Assembly (NCBI RefSeq): GCF_033568475.1
Contig: NC_133123.1
Location: forward strand, 160,781,753 to 160,845,752
Direction of reading: 5' to 3'
DNA length: 64,000 bases
Source: Henckelia pumila
Taxonomy: Eukaryota; Streptophyta; Magnoliopsida; Lamiales; Gesneriaceae
Under the pieces are notes generated by a model, which worked only from the letters and a program-made list of their open reading frames with translations, was not told the DNA's origin and did no database searches. Shown in pieces: positions 33,505-45,998 of this stretch. A program made the position numbers and the translations under genes. Each line of letters starts with the position of its first letter. Within the stretch, counting starts at the first letter, position 1.

Positions 33505-35327
33505 TAGGAACTGTAGTGACTAGAACTGTGATCACCTACTAATCAGAAGCTTTAAGCATGTAATTAAATAATTAAATAATCTTAATCAGAGATAACTGCG
33601 AAAACTTAAATAGCTAAATACCAGTATGATAAAACTTAGTGGCTGACCCTGCAATTCAGCTTTGGTCACCATCCAATCTCTAGATCTCTAGGAGAATTAT
33701 CTGCAACTACCCCGTCGAATGAGGTGTCCAGACAAACAAAAAACAACTGGACGTGAGCATAAAACTCTCAGTACGCTAGTACGGGTAAACATACGCTTAT
33801 GATGCATGCAAATAAAATGACTAGGTAATCATATCTGGGAAAATATACATAGGAACTCTTAAACATACTTAAAACACCTCAGTACATCATAAAAATTCAT
33901 TTAGAACTTAAAAACATGCAAGGAAGGATTTTGGGACAGAACCATCCTCGCTCGAGCGACAAGATTTCGCGCTCGAGTGAGACTTGTTCTAGAGTAGCAT
34001 ATTGCAGGCGCTCAAACTCTATTTTTCTATCCGAATTTGAAAATTTGATAGACATGAAAGTTGTGGATCTTTGTCTTGCATTTAAAATAACGGTGGTTTC
34101 ACCCCAATTGGAATTTTCAGTAAAATGTTATGCTCATTCTTCCAAGATGGGTCGGTGCAGGAAATTCAAAACAATTGATGCACTTTGGGGCAATTTTGCC
34201 AAACATCCAGAACGATTTGGACAAAACTCAAAACATGAAAGTTGTATATATATGAACTAGCTTTCAAATAAAATTGGCCTCATCTCATTTGGATTAGTAC
34301 ATCAGCCTTAATACACAAAATTGTAACGAGTGTCGCTAATCCATAACAACCCATCACATGTAACATTTCAAAGTTTTAACTCAAATTAACTCAATACTTC
34401 AAAATCATGATATTTTATACTAATATTGTTATAGACTTTGAATAAAACATTCTTTTATAAGTTCAATAACCCATAAAAACTTAAAAGAAACATGAATCTC
34501 TCAAATCAATTCAAGAACACGACAAGAACAACTTATGATTCACGATCTCATAAAATTCATAACTTAATGTCTTGAGTTTCTTGAAAATCATGCACACATA
34601 TCTCAACATACATAATTTCATATCAAAGTAATTATACATTGAATGGTGGTTTAAAAACATTTAAAATACTTTCCTTAACCATAGACGGAGTTGATCCGGA
34701 TTCTTGGCAACGAGCTAACCACGAAAAAGAACAAGATTTGGAATGCTTGGATTTGCTTAAGACCTTGAGGAACCGTATGAAAAACAAGGGAGTAAGATAA
34801 TAAAGAATGAGATTGAGAGGGAAAAATATATGAGGCGTGTGGGGGAGATGGGGGAGAAGTCAAACAAGGGGACAAGTGATGAATGGTGTGGGGATAGGGT
34901 TGGTTAAGGGTAATTATCAGAATTTAATACATATCGTGTGTCGATTACTTAAAACACAGTCTAACCAACATACCTTGAACCGAATTATAAAATTTTTACT
35001 CTCGACTCTTACACTATAACCATATGAATATTATACTTAAAACACTCATAAAAATATCCTCTATCACCTCGTTCTTAGGCCTCGTCCCGTGAGTCCAACA
35101 TCAAACTCGACCTGAAATCATCAAATTGAAAGAAAACGTTAAAACAAAACATGCATAATATAAGATCTCATAAAATAAAAATAACTTTTAAATCGTTAAC
35201 TCAACACAGTGAAAATATTTAAATAACAACAACCTTTAAATCATAAATAATTAAAATAAATATCTTAAAATTCATTTAAACTCTTTTATTAAATCAAAAT
35301 AGATTTATGGATATTCCGGGTATTACA
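33505..35327 (-). mobile_element. Gypsy-type LTR remnant, reverse orientation
   Basis: On the minus strand it begins tgtaatacccggaatatcc, a common start of long plant Gypsy LTRs. Toward the other end, gagcataaaactctcagtac (33754) resembles the stem seen at 12005 in the 3.4 kb LTR. A self-complementary pair, gctcgagcgacaagatttcg and cgctcgagtgag, lies near 33951-33983. The open frame 33916-34260 has no recognisable domain. No matching target duplication was found, so the left end is probably truncated. Confidence 0.55.
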
Positions 35328-35949
35328 ATCAGAGACCATGAAAAACTAAGGTGACCATTAGTGACTACCAACAATCATGCAAAACTATGATGATCATTAG
35401 AGACCATCAACAATGACTATGCAACCATTACAATGTCGGACGACCATTAGACAACTAAGATGATCATATAGGCCATTAGCGGACATGTGACCATTATAAC
35501 GCTGGACGACCACCGGTGATCATATTCGCATATAATATTTGTCGTGGGCATCCTGCATAAACAACAAAATCAATGTTAAGAATATTTCAATTTTTTTTGG
35601 CAAAAAAATTATAGGCTAGGAGACCATCATATAACTACGAGAGATCATTATAAAACTAAAGAGATTATCACGGCAAGGCTAGGAGGCCATTATATAACTA
35701 TAAGAGACCATTATAAAACTATAGAGACCATCCACGGCAAGGCTAGAGACCATAATATAACTATGAGATACCATTATAAAACTACAATAACCATCAACGA
35801 CGAGGCTAGGAGACCATCATATAACTATGAGAGACCATTATAAACTACGGAGACCATCCACGACAACCATGATATAATCATACCGATCATAGTACATAAC
35901 TACGGAACCATTACCTTAATACAAACAACCATTACATGCTATGGGAAAA
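35328..35949. repeat. GACCAT-rich repeat DNA with a 63-bp minisatellite
   Basis: Around 35612-35875 there are about four tandem copies (starts near 35614, 35677, 35741, 35804) of a 63-64 bp unit with ggctaggagaccatcatata and gagaccattataaaacta. Related agaccat words continue on the far side of the Copia insertion (44541-44740). Non-coding. Confidence 0.75.
35945..35949. repeat. Copia target-site duplication, left (gaaaa)
   Basis: Matches gaaaa at 44536-44540 exactly. Confidence 0.9.
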
Positions 35950-37624
35950 TGTTATGCCTTAAACGCATACAGATCTTGTGTTATGAGATTAATATTTTTA
36001 ATGCATTAACAAGTCTCATAATATTATGTTTTGATGATTACAAAACTCGGTTAATTGTTACTAACCATTTAAAGTGAGATTTTGCAGATTAGATTTATTG
36101 ACAAATAAATTATTGGAAGCTATTTTGAAGCTATAAATATATTTATGAAGTCTCTTATTGCTCATTGAATGGATGAAACATTGTTATGTGGATATGAAGA
36201 AAAGGACAAGAAGAAGCCAAAGTATGGAGCAGCAACTTCCGAAAATTACTGGGAATTTTCTATGCATTGAAATCAGATCTCCACCAATCATAATTTGGAT
36301 GAGGATGCTTTAAACCAGCTATCCAAATTTGAGAACAATCCAACGGCTATATTGAGATATATGAATTTTTCAAATATGCCCCGCACAGTACCTACTTCTG
36401 CAAGGAGCAAAAAGATGAAGAATCAATTTCAGAAATATACTGGAAACGTTTGATACATCAGAATCCGATCTTCACCAGTCATAGTAAATATCAGGATGTT
36501 TTCAAACTTATATCAAAATTTCATATCAATCCAACGGCTAGATATGGAGTTATGATTTTTCCACAAAAGTTGCGCAGTACCTATTTCTGCAGAACATGAA
36601 GCGAAGGATGAAGAATCAACTTCCGAAAATTACTGGACGTGTTTGAGACAACCAAATCAAATCTCCACCGATCAAACTCAAGATCAGGATTTATAAATCT
36701 TATGTCCAAATTTCAGATCAATCCAACAGATGGATTGGGAGATATGAATTTTTCAAATGTGTCGCGCAGAACAAGAAGCGAAAACATGATGAAGCGACTT
36801 TCAAAAATTACAGGAAATGTTTGACTCGTTCAAATCAAATCTCCACCGTTCAGAATGAAGGTTAGGATTTTTAAAGCTTCAAGAAAAATTTCAGATCAAT
36901 CCAACGGTTAGATTGTGAGATATGATTTTTCCACAAAATCCGCTCAGTGCTGGGTTGAAGCAGGCAGCGACGCCGAACACTTTTTTGTCTACTCTTTGAC
37001 TTCCCAACACACGCTCCATGCACCAAAATCAGATTCAAATCCTTGCCAACTATAAATAGAGGCTTTCCAAGGTCATTTGGAGACATCCCAACTCATCTCT
37101 TCTCTAATTTGCAAGCAATCTTATCTCTATCAAAGTGTTTGTGTGATATATTCAAATATTTGAGAGTGTTTGTAAAAATAGTTTGTGAGTTGGTTGTGCT
37201 ATTGTTGTAAACACTTGAGTGTGAAGCTAAGTATGTTGTACAATTGTTGTAAATACTTGAGTGTGAAGCCAAGTGTGTTGTGTTGAGGCTATCCTTGGAG
37301 CCCTTAAGGCCAAGTGTTCGACTTGTATCGACGCGGTGATCGTATTGAGTTGTACGGCTATCCTTGGAGTCATCAAGGCCAAGACTTTGAAGTGCTAGTG
37401 GATCCTTGGTTAATCGATCTTAACCAAGAATGGGAGACGTAGACGATTTATCGTCGAACTTCCATAAACATATCCTATCTCATTTATCGCTTTATTTATT
37501 TTACGCATTTATTTACCGCATTTATTTTTTATTGCTTTAAGTCTTCCGCTTGCATATTTTCATAATCGCTTTAAATTACTAAAGTTTCCAATAGAACCTA
37601 AATTCTCCCCATTAGGTTCTAACA
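35950..37624 (+). repeat. Copia 5' LTR with four internal repeats
   Basis: Runs from tgttatgcct to ctaaca. Four diverged tandem units of about 180-193 bp start near 36236, 36427, 36620 and 36798; each contains cttccgaaaattactgg, atctccaccaatca, cagatcaatccaacgg and a cgcgcag-like word. Downstream, actataaatag (37047) is a good TATA box, and gagtgtgaagc-aagt- is repeated near 37215 and 37258. Confidence 0.92.
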
Positions 37625-37626
37625 AG

Positions 37627-37639
37627 TGGTATCAGAGCC
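37627..37639 (+). other. Copia primer-binding site
   Basis: tggtatcagagcc, two bases after the LTR, is complementary to the initiator-methionine tRNA 3' end, the standard Copia primer. Confidence 0.93.
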
Positions 37640-37671
37640 ACACTTTTTGAAAAAATTTCAAAAGGTTCTAA

Positions 37672-38940
37672 ATGGCAAATCTAGCGAGCGATTATGCTCA
37701 AGGGCAATCAACCAATCGTCCTTCTATTTTCAGCGGCATAAACTACGGATATTGAAAAAACCGAATGTTCCTATATATCCAATCCGTAGATTATGATCTT
37801 TGGAAAGTAACTGTGAAAGGTCCCTATATACCTATGAAAGAGGTTGAAAGGGTTAAGGTTCCTAAGGGAATGTATGACTTTTCAAAGGAGGACATGAAGT
37901 TAATTTCTCAAAATGCTAAGACTATGAATATTTTGCATTGTTCTTTAGATATGAACGAATACAACCGGATCTCGATGTGCTCCTCCGCAAAAGAGATATG
38001 GGATAAATTGGAGATATGCCACGAAGGGACTAATCAAGTCAAGGAGACAAAGATCGATCTACTCCAACTCAAATACGAGACATTTGAGATGGAAGCCAAT
38101 GAGGATGTTGACACCATGTTCCGAAGGCTCACTCAAATCATCAATGAGTTAGCTCAACTTGGAGAACAATATCCATCCAAGCAAGTATGGAGGAGAGCTA
38201 TACGCGCCCTACCCAAGGAGTGGGATGCAAAGAGAACGGCCATCATCGAATCCAACAAAGGCGACGCCGCATCCTATGATCTTGACCAACTTCATGGGAC
38301 CCTAAAAACCCATGAGTTGGTAGTATCCACAAGAAAAGAAGCGAAGAAAGAAGATGAAAAGATCAAGGCAAAGAGGATTGCCTTATCTAGCCAAGTTGAA
38401 GATGATGATGATGATGACATGGTGCTCTTCGCAAGGAAATTCAAAAGATTCATGCGATGAAATAAATTCAAGAAGACGGACAAGGAAGTGATATGCTACA
38501 ACTGTCAACAACAAGGGCATTATGCAAATGAATGCCCTCTCAAGAAGAAAAATGACAAAGGCAAGAAGAAAATACTCATAGCCACTTGGAGCGATAGCGA
38601 TGAAGACGATGAGAAAGCCAACATATGCCTCATGGCTAAGGATGATGGCATCATCTCCGATGAAGAGGTACCTTCTTATGATGAACTATTGCATGCATAT
38701 CAACTCATGTATGATATGACTAAATCTCTTAGAAAGGAAAATAAAACCTTAAAAATGAATTAGAATCTAAGGAGCATGAAAACCTAAGATTAAAGGATAA
38801 AATAGTTTACTTAGAAAAATCATTTGACAAATTCAATGTTAGTAAATTGAATAACTTACTAAGCATGCAAAAATGTAGCTTTGATAGAGGCGGTTTAGGG
38901 TATGAAAAGAAATCAATTGACTTACTAGTCTCATTTCTAA
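37672..38940 (+). pseudogene. gag: Copia gag (nucleocapsid), broken
   Basis: Would encode the capsid/nucleocapsid protein of the particle. The frame starts at ATG 37672, is cut by tga at 37753-37755 and tga at 38458-38460, and is shifted near 38750. It contains the retrotransposon gag core (KEIWDKLEICHEGTNQVKE) and one CCHC zinc knuckle (C-X2-C-X4-H-X4-C, 38494-38535). The tail after the knuckle is acidic. Two reading frames of 231 and 91 residues survive between the breaks. Confidence 0.9.
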
Positions 38941-39352
38941 AGCTAAAATGAGATCACCCCTACATGCTCTTATTGTTGTAAAATTGGTCATGTTAGACAT
39001 AAATGTAGATCTTTAAGATTTTAATATGATCAAAAGAGCTATATGAAATGGAGGCCTAAGAGTACTTAACAACTCATCAGTCGGTATTATGAGATCATGA
39101 TCTAAGAGAGTTCATCATAGATCGGTTTAAACTGTCTTGACTTGCGACTGGTTTTCCTGATGAACGCTGCTTTGTCCAAGGAAATAGGATTTTAAAGAGG
39201 TCATAGCCCTACCTACTACTGGGAGCACTCTTGGAAAATGGCGATGATGTTGCTATGAGAGACTGAACTCTTAGAAGTCCATTTTATATATCTCTTTTTT
39301 AACACTGTGGACCCAAAAGAACTAAAGGGTTCCAAAATCAATTCTTGCAGGG

Positions 39353-42300
39353 AAATAGAAAAAATATTCTTCCTATCATATGGTATCTAGACAGTGGATG
39401 TTCTAGACATATGACGGGGAACAAGGAGCTACTCCAATCCATCAAACCAAAGAAGAAGGGAACTGTCACCTTTGGAGACAACAACAAATGAGTAATTGAA
39501 GGAATCAACTCAATAGGTATATCTAAATCTTGCTTGATTGATGATGTACTCCTAGTGAAAGGGCTTAAACATAATCTACTAAGCATAAGTCAATTATGCG
39601 ATAAAGGTTATGAAGTCAGATTCACTCCCCAACACTGCACTATATCACTTACGACTGAAAAATCCATAAATTTCAAAGGATATAGAAGTGAAAATGTATA
39701 AAAGGTTTCTTTAAATAATTTATCTTTATCAAATATCAAAAGCCTTGTATCTTTGAATGTTGATGATAACATTCTTTTGCATAGACGACTAGGTCATGTT
39801 GGTTCTAGTACCATTGAAAAACTTTTGAAATTTGATTTAGTCGTTGGTATGCCAAAATTTAATTTAAAATTAGATTCTATTTGTGATGCGTGCCAACTTG
39901 GCAAACATACAAGAGAATCTTTTAAAAGCAAAAATTTTGTATCAACTTCTATGCCCCTTGAACTTCTCCACCTAGATCTATGTGGTCCCTCGAGAAATGT
40001 TAGCCTAGGAGGGAAGCTTTATGCATTTGTCATTGTGGATGATTTCTCACGTTACACATGGACACTGTTTTTAGCCCACAAAAATGATGCCTTTGATTAT
40101 TTTAAAACTTTTATCAAACGAGTTGAGAACGAGAAAAATCTTTCTATCAAACAGATCCATAGTGACCATGGGACTGAATTTCAAAATGAAAATTTTACAA
40201 ATTTTTGTGAAGAAAAAGGCATCGGTTACAATTTTTCTTGTCCTAGGACTCCTCAACAAAACGGGGTCGTTGAGAGGAAAAATAGGACACTTGTAGAGAT
40301 TGCAAGGACCATGATATGTGAGCATTCTCTACCAAAATATTTTTGGGCTGAAGCAATGAACACTGCCTGTTATATCATCAATCGTGTATCAATAAGGCCC
40401 ATTCTAAAAAAAACTCCATATGAATTATGAAGAGGGAGAAAGCCTAACATTTTATATTTTTGGGCTTTTGGATCTAAATGCTATATCCATAATAATGGTA
40501 AGGATAACCTTGGAAAATTTGATCCCAAATCCGACAAATGTATTTTTCTTGGGTATTCTACTACGAGTAAGGCTTATAGAGTATTTAATAAGCGCACCTT
40601 ACTTGTCGAAGAATCCATGCATGTAATTTTTAATGAATCTATGTCTATAGTTTCTCGTACTAACAATGACGACGTAGATTTACTCAAAGAAGATATGGCC
40701 TCCTCAAGCCTAAATGATATAGATGTTTCTGTTGAGGAAACACCACTTCCGAAGGAATGGACGCTTCACAAAGATCACCCAGTGGATCTTATCATCGGCA
40801 GTCCTTCAAAGGGAGTAACCACTTGTTTTTCTCTTAACAATATTTGCAATCATCTTGCATTTGTTTCTCATGTTGAACCTAAATGTGTTGATGATGCATT
40901 ATTAGATGATTCTTGGATTATTGCTATGCAAGATGAATTAAATGAATTTAAACGGAATGATGTATGGTTTCTTGTTCCTAGGCCGCATGATAGATCTATT
41001 ATTGGTACTAAATGGGTTTTTAGGAATAAACTTGATGAGCATGGTACTATCACTAGAAATAAAGCTAGACTTGTAGCAAAATGATATAGTCAAGAAGAAG
41101 GCATAGATTATGATGAAACTTATGCGCCTGTTGCTAGACTAGAATCCATTCGCATGCTACTTGCTTTTGCTTGCTCTAAGAATTTTAAATTATTTCAAAT
41201 TGATGTTAAAAGCGCCTTTTTAAATGGTGATTTAAAAGAGAAAGTATATATTGAACAACCTGATGGCTTTATTGATTCGTTATTTCCTGATCATGTGTAT
41301 AGACAAAATAAAGCATTGTATGGTTTGAAACAAGCTCCTCGAGCTTGGTATGAAAAATTATCAACTTTCCTTCTCTCAAATGGTTTTTCGAGATGAAAGA
41401 TTGACATTACTTTATTTACAAAAAATGTCAAAGATGATTTATTTATTGTGCAAATTTATGTCGATGACATAATTTTTGGTTCTACTAATGAAACTCTTTG
41501 TCAAGAATTCTCTAAGTTGATGCAGGATCACTTTGAGATGAGCATGATTGGGAAACTTAACTATTTCCTCGGATTGCAAATCAAACAATGCAAGGATGGG
41601 TTCTTTGTTAACCAAAGCAAATACATAAAGGAGATTCAAAAGAAGTTTGGGATGAAGAATACAAAATCATCATCCACACCGATGAGCACTGCAATCAGAA
41701 GGATGAAAATGGTAAATCTGTAGATCAATCTTCCTTTCGTAGTATGATCCCCTTACTTTATGCTACTGCTAGTAGGCCGGATATTATGTTTAGTGTTTGC
41801 TTGTGTGCACGGTTTCAATCATGTCCAAAGGAATCACATTTGTTCGCCTTAAAACACATTTTTAAATATCTTTCAAATACTCCAAATCTCGGCTTGTGGT
41901 ATTCGAAAAATTCTTTCTTTGATTTAAAAGCGTATTGTGATGCCGACTTTGGTGGATATAAGGTGGACATGAAAAGCACTAGTGGAACTTGTTTCTTTCT
42001 AGGAAATTGTTTAGTTTCTTGGTTTTCAAAGAATCAAAATTGTGTTGCGTTGTCAACGACCGAAGCCGAATATATGGCTGCCGATAGTTGTTGTGCGCAA
42101 ATTCTTTAGATGAAGCTTCAATTGCTCGACTGTGGTGTATCTTTTTCAAAAATCCCTATTTTCTGTGACTACACTAGCGCCATATGTCTTACAAAGAATC
42201 CGATTCAACATTCGCCCACCAAACATATTGACATTCGTCATCATTTTATTCGTGATCACATCGAACGAAATGAAGTTGAACTTCAATATGTTGACACTAA

Positions 42301-42388
42301 AAATCAAATTGCCGATATTTTTACAAAACCACTAGATGAAAATACTTTTATTCATTTGCGTGGTGAACTTGGCATGATTGAGTTGTAA
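39353..42388 (+). pseudogene. pol: Copia pol (protease, integrase, reverse transcriptase, RNase H), broken
   Basis: Protease active site DSG at 39390-39398; integrase zinc region (HRRLGH...CDACQLGKH) about 39768-39910, followed by the D, D, E core (LDLCGPS, SDHGTEF, NGVVERKN). Reverse transcriptase begins about 40910 ([17 protein letters not shown]) and has YVDD at 41457-41468. RNase H follows (YCDADFGG, ALSTTEAEY) and ends at 42388. Breaks: tga 39489, taa 39699, tga 40428, tga 41082, tga 41394, a frameshift around 41695, tag 42107. No functional polyprotein can be made. Confidence 0.93.
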
Positions 42389-42596
42389 TCGCATGTGGAC
42401 ATAAATTGAAATTTAATGTCATATTATGGGGGAGCTTAATAATAAAATTCAAGGAACTTAATTTTGGATAATACAAATTAATTGTATTTATTCAAAGTTA
42501 TCAAGCTCACATTTTATGTGAAATTTATGTGTTGCATTTTAGAAATCATATTTTAATTCTCTTGTTTTGCATTTACTTTCCAGTCTTTTTTATTAT

Positions 42597-42847
42597 CACA
42601 AAAAGGGGAAGAATTAGTTTGGTTAAATACTTTAACTAAGGGGGAGAGTTAGTATGGTTAAATGCATGGAGAATAAAATTGGTTATTTGATAAACAAATT
42701 GTTTTTAACTAACTATTTAATTGAGGGGGAGTTTTTGCATAGTTTTATTTATGCAATTTTATTGTGCAAATTTAAATTATTTATTTAATATTGTACATTT
42801 ATTTATTCTATTTAACCAAGTTTTGTGATCATCAAAAAGGGGGAGAT
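42597..42847 (+). other. Repeated polypurine tracts before the 3' LTR
   Basis: aaaaaggggaagaa (42598), aagggggagagtt (42637), gagggggagttt (42723) and aaaaagggggagat (42834) all resemble second-strand primers. The last abuts the LTR and is the likely functional one. The 460 bases between RNase H and the LTR are otherwise non-coding. Confidence 0.8.
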
Positions 42848-44535
42848 TGTTACGCCTTAAACGCATACAAATCTCGTGTTATGAGATTAATGTTTTTAAT
42901 GCATTAACAAGTTTCATAATATTATGTTTTGATGATTACAAAACTCGGTTAATTGTTACTAACCATTTAAAGTGAGATTTTGCAGATTAGATTTATTGAC
43001 AAATAAATTCTTGGAAGCTATTTTGAAGCTATAAATGTATTTATAAAGTCTTTTATTGCTCATTGAATGGATGAAACATTGTTATGTGGATATGAAGAAA
43101 AGGACAGAAGAAAAGGACAAGAAGAAGCCAAAGTATGGAGCAACAACTTCCGAAAATTACTGGGAATTTTTGATGCAATGAAATCAGATCTCCACCAATC
43201 ATAATCCGGATGAGGATGTTTTAAACCATCTATCCAAATTTGAGAGCAATCCAACGGCTATATTGAGAGATATGATTTTTTCAAATATGCCCCGCACAGT
43301 ACCTACTTCTGCAAGGAGCAAAAAGATGAAGAAGCAATTCCAGAAATTTACAAGAAACGTTTGATACATCAGAATCCGATCTCCACCAATCATAGTCAAT
43401 ATCAGGATGTTTTCAAACTTATATCAAAATTTCATATCAATCCAACGTCTAGATATGGAGTTATGATTTTTCCACAAAAGTTGCGCAGTACCTATTTCTG
43501 CAGAACATGAAGCGAAGGATGAAGAATCAACTTCCAAAAATTACTGGACGTGTTTGATTCAACCAAATCAAATCTCCACCAATCAAACGCAAGATCAATA
43601 TGCTATAAACCTTATGTCCAAATTTCAGATCAATCAAACGGATGGATTGGGAGATATGAATTTTTCAAATGTGTCGCGCAGAACAAGAAGAGAAAACATG
43701 ATGAAGCGACTTCCAAAAATTACTGGAAATGTTTGACTCGTTCAAATAAAATCTCCACCGTTCAGAATGAAGATTATGATTTTTAAAGCTTCAGGCAAAA
43801 TTTCAGATCAATCCAACGGTTAAATTGTGAGATATGATTTTTCCACAAAATCCGCTCAGTGCTGGGTGGAAGCAGGCAGCGGCGCCGAACACTTTTTTGT
43901 CTACTCCTTGACTTCCCAACACACGCTGCATGCACCAAAACCAGATTCAAATCCTTGCCAACTATAAATAGAGGCTTTCCAAGGTCATTTGGAGACATCC
44001 CAACTCATCTCTTCTCTCATTTGCAAGAAATCTTCTCTCTATCAAAGTGTTTATGTAATATATTCAAATATTTGAGAGTGTTTGTAAAAATAGTTTGTGA
44101 GTTGGTTGTGCTATTGTTGTAAACACTTGAGTGTGAAGCTAAGTATGTTGTACAATTTTTGTAAACACTTGAGTGTGAAGTCAAGTGTGTTGTGTTGAGG
44201 CTATCCTTGGAGCCCTTAAGACCAAGTGTTCGAGTTGTATCGACGCGATGATCGTGTTGAGTTGTACGGCTATCCTTGGAGCCATCAAGGTCAAGACGTT
44301 GAAGTGCTAGTGGATCCTTGGTTAATCGATCTTAACCAAGAAGGGGAGACGTAGACGATTTATCGTCGAACTTCCATAAACATATCCTATCTCATTTATC
44401 GCTTTATTTATTTTACGCATTTATTTATCGCATTTATTTTTTATTGCTTTAAGTCTTCCGCTTGCGTATTTGCATAATCGCTTTAAATTGCTAAAGTTGT
44501 CAATAGAACCTAAATCCCTCCATTAGGTTCTAACA
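42848..44535 (+). repeat. Copia 3' LTR
   Basis: Runs from tgttacgcct to ctaaca; aligns throughout with the 5' LTR, with internal repeat units starting near 43148, 43338, 43531 and 43710. Carries the extra gaaaaggacaga compared with the 5' copy. Confidence 0.92.
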
Positions 44536-45095
44536 GAAAATCATTCAAGAACACCATCACAAAAATTTGAGTCACCAACAACACAAACAATATGACCATA
44601 AGAGACCAATGTTATAAAAAAGAAGACCATCACACAATCTGCATAGCTTGAGAATTGAGAAAATAAATCATACAAGGTGAATGAAAATTAGAACAGAAAA
44701 AAAGACGACCATCACAAAATCAGCATGCAAACTTACAAAAAAAATTAGGGGAAAATATGTATTCTTAGCTTGTGAATTGAGTCAAAAAAAAAAATCACAT
44801 TGAGTGAATGAAAATGAAAAGAGAAAAAGAAACCAACGGGAGTGAAGAAGAGAAGAAAACGTATCAACAGAGAGAAAATAGGAGAGATAACCAACGTATA
44901 TGTATAAATTTGAATTTGACCAATCACATTATTTTGAATATATAATTATTTTTATTTTTCAAAAAGTAAAATAATTAGTTAAGTTTAAATTAAGATAAAT
45001 GGATTTTAACAAAATAGAGGTCATTGACTTAAAATTTTTTTAAGGTCATTTGACTAAAATTGAAGACCAGCTAAGGTCATTTTTTTAAATGTCCC
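44536..45095. repeat. Continuation of the GACCAT-rich host repeat right of Copia
   Basis: Begins with the second gaaaa. It holds agaccat words up to about 44740, then AT-rich DNA and inverse-sense words (aaggtcattt near 45040-45090). This suggests the Copia element landed inside an older, unidentified repeat. No gene. Confidence 0.5.
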
Positions 45096-45175
45096 CAGCT
45101 ACGATTTTTAAAAAACCGACACATGTTGTGTTGCAACGATCAATTGCGACGGTTTTTATTTTTAAAAACCGCTAC
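45096..45175. repeat. CACTA-like subterminal fragment
   Basis: Contains gctacgatttttaaaaaacc and attgcgacggtttttatttt, the same motif family as 10967-11528, without a terminus. Confidence 0.6.
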
Positions 45176-45222
45176 AAATTTCCTTTGTATTCCTCTCTTC
45201 TCGATCTTATTTTCTTGCACCC

Positions 45223-45998
45223 AGGGGTGTTCATATTTTGGATAAAACCGAAAAAACCAGAAATCCAAACCGAAAAAATCAAATATCGAACCGAACCGAA
45301 CCGAAAACCGTATTTTGTGATTCAGATATAAATATTAAAACATAAGTTTATTTGGTTCGGTTTTGGATTATATATGTAAAAATCGAACCGACCGAAAAAA
45401 TCGAAATTGAATTAAATTAACAATTTTATTTATATTTTTTATTTATATTATATATGCTATGAGATGATATTTAGTGAATGAATAATCATTTTGAATAATT
45501 TTTAGGTGATTGTTGTTGTTTATGTAATTTTTAGTTGATTGTTATTTTTGTAAGTCTTTTAAACTTTATTTTTAAATTTTAACTAAGAAATCATGTAAAA
45601 AAACATATTATATTTTATAATGTATTTATATTATTAATTTAACCGTATCAAAATTTGTTTTGTTTTTTTGAAAATATTATAAGAGTGTGGTTGGATATGT
45701 CATTGTATTGTTTGTTATTTTTTATTTCTTCATTATATGACTATAACTTTAAGTTGTGTGTTCAGATATTTAAATTACATGTTGGATCAAATTTATGTTT
45801 TTTTAATTGTGTTATGTATTATTAATGATAAAATAGACCAAATCGAACCGTATAAACCGCTCCGCTATATTATAAAAACTGAACTGAATCGAAGTAAAAC
45901 GATTTAACTTTGAATTTTATTTTTTCATAAATCGAAAACTGAAAACCGAAAAATCGAACCGAAATTAGATAAATTAAACCGAGCCAACCGAGTCTCCA
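45223..45998. repeat. hAT-like repeat rich in CGAACCGAA
   Basis: The left end caggggtgttcat is typical of plant hAT MITEs. Both sides contain aaccgaaaaatcgaacc-like words around an AT-rich centre (45420-45830). The right end (gagccaaccgagtctccagg) does not give a clean inverted terminus or target duplication, so the limit is approximate. Confidence 0.6.

Larger units (their letters stand above)
35950..44535 (+). mobile_element. Full-length Ty1/Copia retrotransposon, SIRE-like, inactive
   Basis: 8586 bp, with two LTRs (35950-37624, 42848-44535), a tRNA-Met type primer site, gag, protease, integrase, reverse transcriptase, RNase H in Copia order, and polypurine tracts. The target duplication gaaaa is intact. 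At least eight in-frame stops and two frameshifts make it non-autonomous. LTRs differ by many substitutions and a 12-base indel near 36205 / 43106, so the insertion is not recent. Lineage is judged from the gag tail (DSDEDDEKANICLMAKDD) and repeated polypurine tracts, and is tentative. Confidence 0.95.

Noticed and set aside
33916-34260. 114-aa open frame as a gene
   Set aside because: Falls in a Gypsy-type LTR remnant and shows no conserved pattern.
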